64,000 nt of DNA. Source: Pyrenophora tritici-repentis (Eukaryota > Ascomycota > Dothideomycetes > Pleosporales > Pleosporaceae). Positions 23,198-33,314 of this stretch are shown piece by piece. The translations under genes were made by a program, and so were the position numbers. The stretch spans positions 3,162,001 through 3,226,000 of the forward strand of contig NC_089392.1 in NCBI RefSeq assembly GCF_003171515.1, read 5' to 3'. Position 1 is the stretch's first letter, and each line of letters opens with the position of its first letter. Under the pieces are notes generated by a model, which was not told where the DNA came from, searched no databases, and saw nothing but the letters and a program-made list of their open reading frames with translations.

Positions 23198-23841
23198 ATG
23201 TCGCTCAAGTCCTCTGACTGGAGTGCTCTTCTGTCTGCTCGGTGAGTTTCTATCCATATTCCCTCTACTCCACCCGTCTAACACCCCCGACCAGGAAATC
23301 CTTCGTCCTACCCAAGTCAGCCATGTCAAACCAAAAAGACCCACCCACCGAAGCCGTCCCTCTACTGTCAGACGCAGAAACCGCCTTTCCCGATGGAAGA
23401 AGATACACTCTAGACTCACCCCTCCGCCCAGAGCCCGCGATATCCAGATATGTCGGCAGGATATCAAAGATCAAGCTCCAGCTAGACAAGATTCGTCATC
23501 GATCTACCATCGACGAAGAAAAAAAGGATGGTGTGGCGGTGGGAGGCCGCAAACAAAGAGACTACCAGATCATTCGCAAGGAGTGGATGGTTGTCCAAAA
23601 GGGCCTTGCGAAAAGTGGTGCGTTTGAGCCGTTTGAAGAACCGGTTCTAGAGGCGTTGGATGAGGTGTTTGGGAAATGGGTGGGTGTCTGTGATGAAGTG
23701 GTAATGCAGCCATCGCCGGTGCGTTCTTTGGAGACGATTGGGGAGGAGGGACTAGACTTTCTGGAGGGTGATACAGCTGTTTCGTCGCCGGATTTAGGCG
23801 ATGAGGGGTGCATGACTGGGATGGATGGAGCCAAGATGTGA
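23198..23841 (+). CDS. Hypothetical protein, 196 aa
   Basis: Not recognised. Two exons: 23198-23241 (MSLKSSDWSALLSA) and 23295-23841; intron GTGAGT...CCAG with the phase preserved through an Arg codon. The protein has a basic middle (SRYVGRISKIKLQLDKIRHR), a segment rich in charged residues with predicted helix (YQIIRKEWMVVQKGLAKSG, then a run ending LDEVFGKWVGVCDEVVM), and an acidic Ser-rich tail. No signal peptide, membrane segment or known motif. The start is chosen because the upstream exon gives an in-frame ATG behind CCAACC and a consensus donor. It is likely real, but may be restricted to related fungi. Confidence 0.6.
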
Positions 23842-24519
23842 GTTATTAGCTGGTGTGTGCTTTGTTCAGGATTAACTGTATGCAGATGAGTTGTGAGTTG
23901 TGGCCACATGGTGTTGAAGTGAAGCTCCGAAGAGATCGTGATGGGAACGGTTGATACGCGAAGTGGTGACACCGCGTTCGACCATAACCTCCCCTCTTTG
24001 CTGATCATTTTACCGGTATTACCGGGAGTGTGATATCACTGCATCGCCTTATGTATTTGAGTGCCCGCTCAAGCATCTCGATGGGAAGTCACAGGGACAT
24101 GACCTCAGCTACGGAGCGCGAGTTGCATTCGCGTCTTGTCACTTCACAATCAGGCAATACGAGACCGTATCGCACGTTTCTGTTCTCTCTTAAATGATTA
24201 TCTATGCGAATGCTATAGCTAGAAAGACCTGGTTCGAATTGTGTATCATTGTGTATTCGCTGCTGCAAACGTCGACAGCTTCTGCCGTCGCGGGGTGCCT
24301 TCCAGTTCTCTCTTCAGCGTGGCCATCCTGGTAGCCTTGTTCTTTCTTCAAATGCGCTACTTCCACAGAAGAATAGTTTTTTACGCGCATCTAAGTCACA
24401 ATCCCTCACATCTCCCATTGTCATCATATGCTGTTCTCCTACACAGTCTCTCACTCTATCCCTAATGCATCTTAGCACATTATCGCGCAAGACAGAGACA
24501 CCCTATCATCATAAATCCT
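23842..24519. other. Intergenic upstream of the histidine kinase
   Basis: About 680 bases, no supported gene. A C/T-rich leader (24380-24480) precedes the kinase start. Confidence 0.4.
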
Positions 24520-27500
24520 ATGGGAAGCTCTTTCCTGAGTCTGCCCTCGCCTCCTCCACCTATCTCTGAAATCCACAAGGCGCAGCGAAAAGATGCCGCA
24601 CTCGACATTCTCCACACGTCCAGCCTCGCACAGTTGTTGGATCAAGACAATCGACCTACCTTCGTTCTCAACATGGATGATTACGCGAAAGGAAGCGGTG
24701 TGCCGATTCAGCCCATACTTTGCAATGCGGCCCTGATGGAGCAAGAGCAACTGCTAAGCAAGATCACAAATGCTCCGCCAGGTGAACCCGACTCTAGAAA
24801 TGGCGGGGCGACACACGAAGAGTTCCGGATCTGGGCCACTGTGATTAGCAGGTTCGAAGACTCTAGAGACATTTTCCCGATTACGATAGAGTATCAAAAT
24901 TTGATTTGGTTGGGAATCTGTATCCATCCCAATTGGAGGATAATTAGCGCCCACGCGATCTTTCACAACAAGGACATTCCACAAGGAGATCCGCTATCTG
25001 CATCTGCACCGCGACTTGAGAGAGAAGGAAATGGTGAACTTACGAATGATATGAGGAAAGCACTGGCTTCTGCGGAGGCGATACCGACGCATGAGATCAT
25101 CAAAGATGTGCAACAGCCTAAATTCCCACCTGTATCTCTTGGGTTGTCTCTCGGCCAGGGTTCCAAAAATGCTCGCTCTTACAGCATCTCATCAGTAACG
25201 TTGTCGACACCAGATTCTACTGTGCCAGACTGGACAGTCCCACATCCTAGAGGCGTTCTATCAAAGCATCTCCAATTCGTGAGAAGTATCGACTGGTCCA
25301 AGACACCTCTGGGCGCTATGAACAGATGGTCGATTCAATTTCGAGAGATTGTTTGTTTGGTCATGCGCAATCCTCACCCTTCGTCTGTCTTCTGGGGTGA
25401 GGATCTCACCATGCTCTACAACGAAGCCTACCGAGATGATGTAACTGGAGACAAGCATCCTGCTCTGATGGGTACTGGTTTCTCTGGTCCTTTTGGCGAG
25501 ATGTGGCACGCAGTTGGACCCATTATCCGCGAGTGTGCTCGCACTAGTCATGCACAGCTCACACACAATCAACCATTGCCCATTATGCGATACGGCTACA
25601 TGGAAGAGTCATTCTTTACATGGTCTTTCGTAAGCATACAATTCCTTCACATTGTCATTTGAACAAGGTTTACTCACATGGGACTAGGTTCCAGTCTTTG
25701 GGGGTACTGAGCGGGTACTAGGGTGTAAGTGATGCTGCAGCATATTGCAGGACAAGCATCTTTTACAGCATCGCCCCGATTACTCTGGATGACTAACAGA
25801 CATATGAGATACAGTCTATCTAAATGCTTTCGACACAACAGTCGAATCGATCAGCAGCAGAAGGATAGAATTATTGCGCTATCTTGGCGAGTGCATGAAC
25901 GCGACACGCACTGTCAAGGAGTTCTGGGAAAGAGTTCTTGACGGTCTCAACCACAACGAATACGATGTTCCGTTTGCTCTCTTGTACTCCATATCCGACT
26001 CAGAAGATACCGATACTGCCCGGTCGCCTGCTTCAGATGTTTCCACCTTTCCGAACAAATTCTGCATCCTAGAAGGAACAATTGGGGTGCCAAGAGATCA
26101 TATAGCTTGTCCTGAGAAATTCAACCTGAGAGAAAGCTACGACACTTTGACCTCAGCTTTCAGTGAAGCTACACAGACACTAGAACCCAAGATGCTATGC
26201 GCAACGCAAGGCTCGCTACCGGAGTCCTTACTGGAGGCTGTTCAGTGGAGAGGTTATGAAGACCCGAGTAGAGAGGCAATGATCTTACCTCTTCGACCGA
26301 CAAATGCGGACAACACTTGCGCTTTATTGTTGCTCGGCATCAACCCTCGCAGAGCGTACGACCAGGAGTATCGGACTTTCTTAGCCATGCTCAACAGACA
26401 GATTGCAACATCTTTGGCATCAGTTCTTCTATTCGAAGATGAGGTACGACGGAGCAAGCACGAAGTAGAGTTGGCTACGCTGCAAAAAGAACAACTATCG
26501 CTACAGCTACGGCTCCAGACAACTCGAATGCGCCGAATGACCGAGTTATCGCCCCTGGGTATGTTCTTGTTCGAACCGGGTGGACGTTTACTAGAGGCAA
26601 ACGATCGATACTATGAAATGACAGGTGTCTCACCCAAAGAAGCTGAAGAACCTTGGTCCGTTGAGATGATGATGGGAGATAGCCAAAGGGTCAGTCGGGA
26701 AATGTGGGACTGTAAGCAACACCCCACATGGACTGTTATGCGATGTATACTAAACATCAATCTCATATACAGATATGGTGAATGAGCACAAGCCGGCAAG
26801 TCGTGAGCTTCAGTTCGCCAACTCCAGAGTCCAGCCCAAAGATATTGACGGCCAACCTATCGAGTACTGGGTCCTTGTAAACAGTCAACCCGAAATAAAT
26901 GCCGACGGTGATCTGGTCAGCATAATGGGCTCGATTACGGACATTTCCCATCTCAAATGGGCGCAAGGTCTACAAGAGAGGAGATTACGAGAGGCTGAAG
27001 AGTCGAAGCGCCAACAAAATGAATTTATCGACATTACATCGCACGAGATGCGAAACCCACTTTCTGCTATCCTCATCTGCGCTGATGACATCCGAGATAC
27101 CCTGAAAAAGCACTGCTTTTCAACCGAAACCGACAAAATAATGGCAAAAGACTGTATAGAAGCTGCCAACAACATTGCTCTTTGCGTTCAACATCAAAAA
27201 TCTATTGTTGACGACATCCTCACTGTCTCCAAACTGGACTCCAATCTTTTGCGTATAATACCAATGCCATCACAGCCGATCGTTGTGGTTCAGCGCTCTA
27301 TGGCCATGTTAGTAGATTTGGTGCACAACACTTCAAATCTGCATACACTGACTCCTTACCACAATGTAGGTTTCGCCCAGAAGCACATGCCAAGAAGATA
27401 AGCTTCAAGTTCGACCCGCACCCTAGTCTGCATGAACTTGACATTGACTGGGTACTACTAGACCCGGTGAGTAGCCCCAGACATATACTGTGTGTGTGAT

Positions 27501-28639
27501 TAGTGCTGATTACAAGTATCGCCATCAAGGGTCGGCTCCTTCAGATCATCGTCAATCTCATCACCAATGCAATAAAGTTTACTCAGGATTCGCCAACCCG
27601 TTTGATCACCGTCCAGGTCTCTGCACACAAATATCAGCCCAACTCTGATACATCTCGAGGATTTGACTTTGTCCCACCAAGAAATACAGTAACCGACATG
27701 ACAAGTGGTGAGTGCTGGGGCTCAGGTCCCCTCGTCTACCTTCAATTTCAAGTGCGAGACACTGGATGCGGACTCTCGCCACAGCAAAAGACCATGTTGT
27801 TTGAGAAGTTCGCACAGGCCTCGCCACGGTCGCACGTGCAATACGGCGGGAGTGGCCTAGGACTCTTCATTTCACGTCAACTCGCTGAACTTCATGGTGG
27901 CCAGATCGGCTGTGCGTCAGAAGCTGGTGTCGGGAGTACCTTCGGCTTCTATTTGAAGTGCAAACGCATATTGCCACAACGGCCTGCTCTACCTAGTAAT
28001 GCGCGCAGACACTCCTACGAACCCGAGCAACACGCAACATTCTGTGAATCGATGGAAGCGACAGCTTCCAAGATCGACGAGAAGCTTGTAAACGTGGCTC
28101 TAACGCAGCGCATCGAGGAGTCCAAAGAGCTGGAAGCACCCCAAGAATCAAAGGTAATCCCAAGCCCGGAGGATCCAAAGAATGTAGAGTTACCCAAAAG
28201 TCCAAATGACTCACCCAATGAAACCTGCCTCCACGTCCTCGTCGTGGAAGACAATCTCGTAAACCAAAAGGTGCTCTGCAAACAACTCACAAAAGCCGGC
28301 TGCCACATCAGCACCGCTGACAACGGCGTCTGGGCCCTCAAGCACCTTGAAAAGACAAATTTTCGCAACAATACAAACGGCATTCCACTCTCTATCATCC
28401 TCATGGACTGCGAGATGCCTGAGATGGACGGCCTGACGTGCTGCAGAAAGATACGGGAGATGGAACAAAACGGTGAGTTGAACAGGCATGTACCTATCAT
28501 TGCAGTCACAGCGAATATCAGAGGTGGTCAGATTGATACAGCCAAGGAGGCAGGTATGGACGAGGTTATTGGTAAACCGTTCCGGATTCCGGATCTTTTG
28601 GCGAAGATGAAGGGACTGTTAGAGAGGTTAGAGAGTTGA
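24520..28639 (+). CDS. Hybrid histidine kinase with PAS/GAF sensing region and receiver domain
   Basis: Predicted 1,261-aa cytosolic two-component sensor. Six exons: 24520-25629, 25688-25724 (only 37 nt), 25815-26711, 26773-27307, 27370-27466 and 27530-28639; phases close at each junction. About residues 255-385 are PAS-like (SSVFWGEDLTMLYNEAYRD is typical of fungal kinases of this type). A GAF-like stretch follows at about 395-620, then a PAS domain near 640-740. HisKA carries the phospho-acceptor His in DITSHEMRNPLSAI at about residue 772. The ATPase has an N box (LLQIIVNLITNAIKFT), G1 DTGCGLS and G2 GGSGLGLF. The receiver (about 1127-1258) has VVEDN, the phospho-acceptor Asp in ILMDCEMPEMDG near 1185, and Lys in VIGKPF. 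There is no membrane segment. It should feed a Ypd1-type phosphorelay; the stimulus is unknown. Confidence 0.93.
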
Positions 28640-29140
28640 TAGAGTTGTACTTTTTATCGGTAGCACCAAATTGAGTCTTTTTAAGAGGATTGCGTGTCGG
28701 TTACATGTGATGTCTCTTTCTTAGAGCACTTGTGTATGCACAGCTGTCTGGATAAGCCAGTCCCAACACACTAACAGGTAGGCTGCCGTCTTTAGACTCG
28801 ATGGGGTTCATCTTCCCAACCTCGTTCCTTGCAATTAATTCCACTGGTTGGTCATCACACATCCAGCATATCCCGACACTACCCAACGCACCATCGGTAG
28901 CCTTCAACCCAGATTTTAGTCACACCATCACATCCTAGACTTGTTGTTTTGACCCCTCAAAAAATTTACACAGAGAGAAATACTCTCACAGCCTTGCTTG
29001 TCTTTTATAGTCTCCCCAGAACACACTATACCATGATAACACACCCCCAGACACTCAACCCCACCATGCTATCTAGAAGGCGCTAATTTAAACTCCGAGC
29101 ACATACCACGCTATCATAAAGATAAGTACGAATTTTTAAG
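28640..29140. other. Intergenic, possible decayed repeat edge
   Basis: No gene seen. From about 28940 the sequence is A/C-rich and carries fragments such as CCCCAGA and ACACAGAGAGAAA that resemble pieces of the tandem unit further right, so the array may once have begun here. Confidence 0.35.
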
Positions 29141-29799
29141 ACCAACCATCTTCAGGGTTGTAATGCTTTTATAACCTCCAGAAAAAGGGAACCAACTTAG
29201 AAAGCGAGGGACACCATGGGCGATGTTGATTATTTTTTTACTTCCCAACAAACTATCCGAAGGTTTGTAATGCTTTTTTAACCCCCCAGAGAAAACAGAA
29301 CCTACACAGAAAGCGAGGGACACCATGCACGACGTTGATGTGTCTTTTTTTACTTCCCAACAAACCATCCGGAGGTTTGTGATAATTTTTTTTTACCCCC
29401 AGAGAAAACGGAACCCACAAAGAAAGCGAAGGACACCATGTACGGCGTTCTTCAGTCTTTTTTTACCTCCAGACGAACCATCTGAAGGTCCGTCAGGGGT
29501 TTTTTATCCCCAGAAAAAGCTAGACCCACAGAGGGAGAGAGAAAGACCCTGTTATGCGTTTTGTCATAATTTTCAACTTCCCAACAAACCATGTATGGGT
29601 TCGTTAGGCATTTTACCCTCCAGAAATTTCGAAAACCACACGAAGAAAGACACCATCTGGGTAGTGACTCGTTCTTTCAAACTCCCAACAAACCATGTGC
29701 ATGTTTGGTGTGTTTTTTACTCCCCAGAAAAATCGGAAACCACACAGAGAAAGACACCATCTCACGAATCAGCAGTGACTTTTTTTCTCAACTCCCCCA
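29141..29799 (+). repeat. Degenerate tandem array, six units of 104-113 bp, each with a hairpin
   Basis: Units begin at 29141, 29248, 29360, 29473, 29584 and 29688; a seventh, badly decayed, begins at 29800. Each opens with ACAAACC or a variant, then about seven bases and the complement GGTTTGT, forming a small hairpin. A T-tract, CCCCCAGA(G)AAAA, a GGAACCCACA-type block, an AGAAA(GC)GA block, GACACCAT and another T-tract ending TTCCCA follow. The unit from 29360 has a perfect 7-bp stem. In the unit from 29473 the third stem pair changes from A-T to G-C on both arms. Unit lengths are not multiples of three, so the frame open over 29325-30035 is probably not a gene. I do not recognise the family. 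Confidence 0.85.
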
Positions 29800-30343
29800 A
29801 CATACACTATAGACTCTGGCATTTTTGTAGAATAAAGAACCACACCCACTCGCCCGCGCACACATCTGAAGGCTTTTTTGAAAACTCAACCACACACCCA
29901 TTTGCACGGCTTTGTATCGTTTTTGAATCACATAGAAGGAAAGTTTTTGTGAGGATGATAAAGAAGAAGAAGGGAAGGCGCAGGAGGTACGGTTTATATG
30001 TCCTCACTGTCTGCGATACCGGCGTGCTCACGTGATGGGTTGCTAAGGACAACGATGTCGGAGACGCTGTTGTCTTATGGAGGTGGGGATCATCGCGCGA
30101 TTGCAACGTCACGTGTGCTGATATGCCGCTACTCGTTTGCAGGTTGGGCATTGGGTTGGATCGAATGAGTACGGGGTTGGGCAGTGAGGTATAGCATGGT
30201 TATAGGAGAGGTATCACAGTAACGAACTACAGCTGTAGACTATCAACTACGAATGCAATAGATACCCTACAGACAGCGTTTCCTCTGGATTGCACTACAG
30301 TAAGGTATGCGCGCGCACAGTATGCGATACGCGCTTGTACCGT

Positions 30344-30363
30344 ACGTTTACCTACGTAAACGT
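30344..30363. repeat. Perfect inverted repeat, 8-bp arms
   Basis: ACGTTTAC, a four-base spacer CTAC, and GTAAACGT form a perfect hairpin or dyad. GTAAAC resembles the core of forkhead-type binding sites. Either a dyad operator or chance. Confidence 0.6.
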
Positions 30364-30782
30364 GACTCGGGCGCAGTTACCACGCTACGGGTACTCCACC
30401 CGCAGTAGTCACGGCTTGTACTACGCACCTGACTTGAATTGGACTCGAGAGTTTGTCAGTCCCGCAATTGTGGCTTGGTAGGCTTGCGATTGCGATGGTC
30501 AGGCAGTTGGCCGAGTTCGGGGTTTTCCTCTGTCAGGAAGGCGGTGTCGTGGCGTTTGTTCGGTGAGAGGGGCCGTGGAGAGGGCGTTGGTGATCAAGAT
30601 CAGGGAGGTCAACGGCTACGGCTATGATGTAAGGGAGGGGGATAGTAGCCAAGAGGAAAAGAATATAGAAGGTAGGCGGATTAGCTTATAGCGATGGATG
30701 AGATGGAGATATTTTTGTGCTAGTACGAGAAGGCAGTGATGATTAATATGATGGTTGATTTGCGATTGAAGGAAGGGATGAT

Positions 30783-30862
30783 ATGCGTAGCATAGCATGG
30801 CTTAGAGATAGAACACCATTTATGCGTAGCATGGCTTGGAGATAGAACGCTATTGCGTCATG
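30783..30862 (+). repeat. Imperfect direct repeat, two copies
   Basis: The block TATGCGTAGCAT(AGCAT)GGCTT(A/G)GAGATAGAAC occurs twice head to tail, the first copy with a 5-base AGCAT duplication. No coding potential. A similar two-copy repeat built on CAAGT(A/G)GTC(C/T)ATCAA(T/C)GAAGAC lies at 30966-31062. Confidence 0.7.
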
Positions 30863-31370
30863 CTAAGCCTTCGTTACGTGTGTCTAGATAATAGCAAAGC
30901 TTTCTTCAAAGTCTACTCTCTCGAGCAATAACTTATCTGACTCGGGCGCTTTGTACTATGCACAGCAAGTGGTCTATCAACGAAGACTAAGTCATCATAT
31001 TACACATAGCTACCATGCATATCAAGTAGTCCATCAATGAAGACAAAGTCATCACATTACACACCACATAATTTCACCAACACAGTTCTGAGCAACGGCG
31101 GATACAGCAAAAACATGCCACACCAACCAACTGATCAAATTGCGCCCATCATCTCCTCTTTTCCCTCGCCACAAAATGCATCTCTCTACATGCGTTTCTA
31201 AGGATATCATGGTATAGTAGGTAGTAGACAAAAAGTGAGAGGAAAAAATGCTTATTCAGCAATAAAAACACCATATACAGATAAGATAAACACCAAAACC
31301 CACTGGGACCCGCCCAAGCAGCATTACAAATGTTGCTGGGCCGATAAGAAACAACAACAGTAATACCCAC

Positions 31371-33314
31371 TTACAATAAAGGTAGTATAACACCCTTTCT
31401 TATAGGGCTGCCGCGCCCATCAACAGTACTGCCCTCGGCACTATATCCCGAATCCCGATCAACGTCGTCATTGTCAAAGTCGATATCGAAATCCGGTTCC
31501 TTCTCCTCCTCACCGTCCTCTCCTTCCTCGTCGCCGTCCCAGGCCTTCTGTGTTGCGCCGCGCGAGTTCCAGCGGAGCGTGCGGGAGATGCTGTCGAACC
31601 ACTCGGTGGGCTGTGAGAGGACGGTGGGGAAGGGGTACTGGGAAGCCGCAATGGTGACGTGGTCACCCTGGCGGAGCTCGACGCGGCCCTTGCCGTCAAA
31701 GGCGCAGTATGCGGTGGCGCGGGACTTAAGGGGCACGGCGATGCGGAGGAGCATGCTGTCGTTGAGCAGCATAGGGCGGAAAGACAATGTGTGTGGGCAA
31801 ATGGGCGTGAGCAGGATGGCCGGGATATCTGGATGCACGAGCGAGCCGCCGGCGGAGAGCGAATATGCTGTTGAGCCGGTGGGTGTGGAGAAGATGCAGC
31901 CATCTGCTTGCACAACGGTGAGCAGGTTGTTGTCGCCGTACAGCTCGAGGTTGGAGACGTAGGGCGATGGGCCGCGGTCGATGACGAGCTCGTTGAGTAC
32001 CTCGAATTGCTCGGCTTCAATGTGTTGAGGCGAATCTTGCACAGTGTTCTTCTGGTACCGGTATACGGTGCAGGTGAAGCGCATGCGGAGGTTGACACGC
32101 ATACCCGTCTCAGACATGATTTTGTCGAGAGCTGGTCGGTATTGCGCAAACTCAAAGTTTGTCAGGAAACCAAGACTACCGAGGGAGAAGGACAGAATCG
32201 GGGGTACGATGCGCTGGAAGAGCCAGGAGGTGAAGAGCACAGTGCCGTCTCCACCCAGGGTGAGCACCAGGTCGAAAATCTCAGGGGTTTCCCAGCAAAG
32301 GTCTGGTGTCCACCAGCGAAGCATGTTCTCGTAGCGTTTGTCCTTGGCCAACAGGGAGGCAGCATCGAAACGCTTCGACTTGCGCAGCTTGTGGTCCACG
32401 TAGACGTTCACTCCAACATCTGAGCCGTATCGAGAGCTAGTCATGAGCCATTCAGCCAACTCGCGCGTGAGGTACACAAGGTTGTTGTCGCGAGCCTTGG
32501 TAACAATCATGACATTGCGCACCGTCATCTTGATGGGCCGTCGCTGGAGCTGCTTTGAGACCTCACGAACACTGCATGCGGTTTGCATCAGCCTGGAGTG
32601 CGATATCGAGTCATCGTCGTTCATCTCTTCAAGCACTTTTCCCAGGTTGACTGCCTTGTCAAACTTCTTGTGGAAGAAGCATGGCGAAGCAAGCGCGGCC
32701 ATCTTGCTTACAGAAAGGTCGGCTGAATGCAACTCGAGCTCGGACAGAGCCTTTGCAAGTTGCGCATGGTTGATGCTCTTGCTGCGCGACTGTTTTCCTT
32801 CGTCACCACCAGCGTTGTCGACCATGAGTTGATTCATCGACTGTGTGGTTGGCGGTGGTCGAGACTGCAGGGCCTTGAGCAGGGTCTGGCGGGGTATAGC
32901 CGAGTCGATGGATTGGGCGTTCTTGCGATGCTTCCGAGTGCGATTTTCACCAAAAGAGGGCACACGCGGAAGGACAGAGAGGTTCTCAATGGATGAAGAA
33001 GTGCTGATTCCGACGGGGTGGTCTTCGTGACGGCTGTATTCGTCCGATGTCAGACTGGGGGGTTGTTGGGTTGCAGCGGGCGGGCCGCCTTTGATTGTAT
33101 CCGTTACCGAAGCATTATATGGCGCATCCCGGGGGCAATGGAGGCTCGTCTTCGGGGGTTGCGGGGATTCAGGTTGGGCGCGATGATAAGATGAGACATC
33201 GGCATCGACGGGGTTAAGGCCGGAGGAACCTGAGTTGAGTTGTGGGGACAGGAGCGGATGAACCTTGGCCGGGCTAAACGGCTCCCCATTGTGGTGTGTG
33301 GCGGAGGAAAACAT
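31371..33314 (-). CDS. NAD kinase (ATP-NAD kinase family)
   Basis: Predicted 647-aa enzyme that phosphorylates NAD(H) to NADP(H). One exon. The chosen start at 33314 gives MFSSATHHNGEPF; the frame is open to 33371, but the upstream ATG has no better context. About 200 residues of Ser/Pro-rich N terminus precede the kinase fold. The fold carries the nucleotide-binding LTLGGDGTVLF motif at residues 354-358, SLGSLGFLTNF, the conserved NELVIDRGPSPYVSNLELY and the catalytic glycine-rich ADGCIFSTPTGSTAYSLSAG segment, then HPDIPAILLTPICPH. The C terminus is strongly acidic (EEGEDGEEEKEPDFDIDFDN). Size and order match the cytosolic Utr1/Yef1 group; the mitochondrial Pos5 type is shorter and no presequence is seen here. 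Confidence 0.94.
   Translation of the reverse strand: MFSSATHHNGEPFSPAKVHPLLSPQLNSGSSGLNPVDADVSSYHRAQPESPQPPKTSLHCPRDAPYNASVTDTIKGGPPAATQQPPSLTSDEYSRHEDHPVGISTSSSIENLSVLPRVPSFGENRTRKHRKNAQSIDSAIPRQTLLKALQSRPPPTTQSMNQLMVDNAGGDEGKQSRSKSINHAQLAKALSELELHSADLSVSKMAALASPCFFHKKFDKAVNLGKVLEEMNDDDSISHSRLMQTACSVREVSKQLQRRPIKMTVRNVMIVTKARDNNLVYLTRELAEWLMTSSRYGSDVGVNVYVDHKLRKSKRFDAASLLAKDKRYENMLRWWTPDLCWETPEIFDLVLTLGGDGTVLFTSWLFQRIVPPILSFSLGSLGFLTNFEFAQYRPALDKIMSETGMRVNLRMRFTCTVYRYQKNTVQDSPQHIEAEQFEVLNELVIDRGPSPYVSNLELYGDNNLLTVVQADGCIFSTPTGSTAYSLSAGGSLVHPDIPAILLTPICPHTLSFRPMLLNDSMLLRIAVPLKSRATAYCAFDGKGRVELRQGDHVTIAASQYPFPTVLSQPTEWFDSISRTLRWNSRGATQKAWDGDEEGEDGEEEKEPDFDIDFDNDDVDRDSGYSAEGSTVDGRGSPIRKGVILPLL

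Larger units (their letters stand above)
29800..31370. other. Gene-free stretch right of the tandem array
   Basis: No gene is supported. It contains a decayed array copy (29800-29890), a perfect inverted repeat (30344-30363) and two sets of imperfect two-copy repeats (30783-30862 and 30966-31062). The last 300 bases are A/T-rich and are probably the 3' flank of the NAD kinase gene. Confidence 0.5.

Noticed and set aside
22986..23627. 213-codon frame overlapping the gene at 23198
   Set aside because: The spliced model in the other frame has a consensus start, donor and acceptor, and this one is a shadow of it.
29141..29799. CRISPR-like array
   Set aside because: The units are degenerate along their whole length with no unique spacers, and this is a eukaryotic nuclear sequence.
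29325..30035. A 236-codon open frame over the tandem array
   Set aside because: Repeat units differ in length by values not divisible by three, so homologous blocks are read in different frames. Composition follows the repeat, and no motif is seen.
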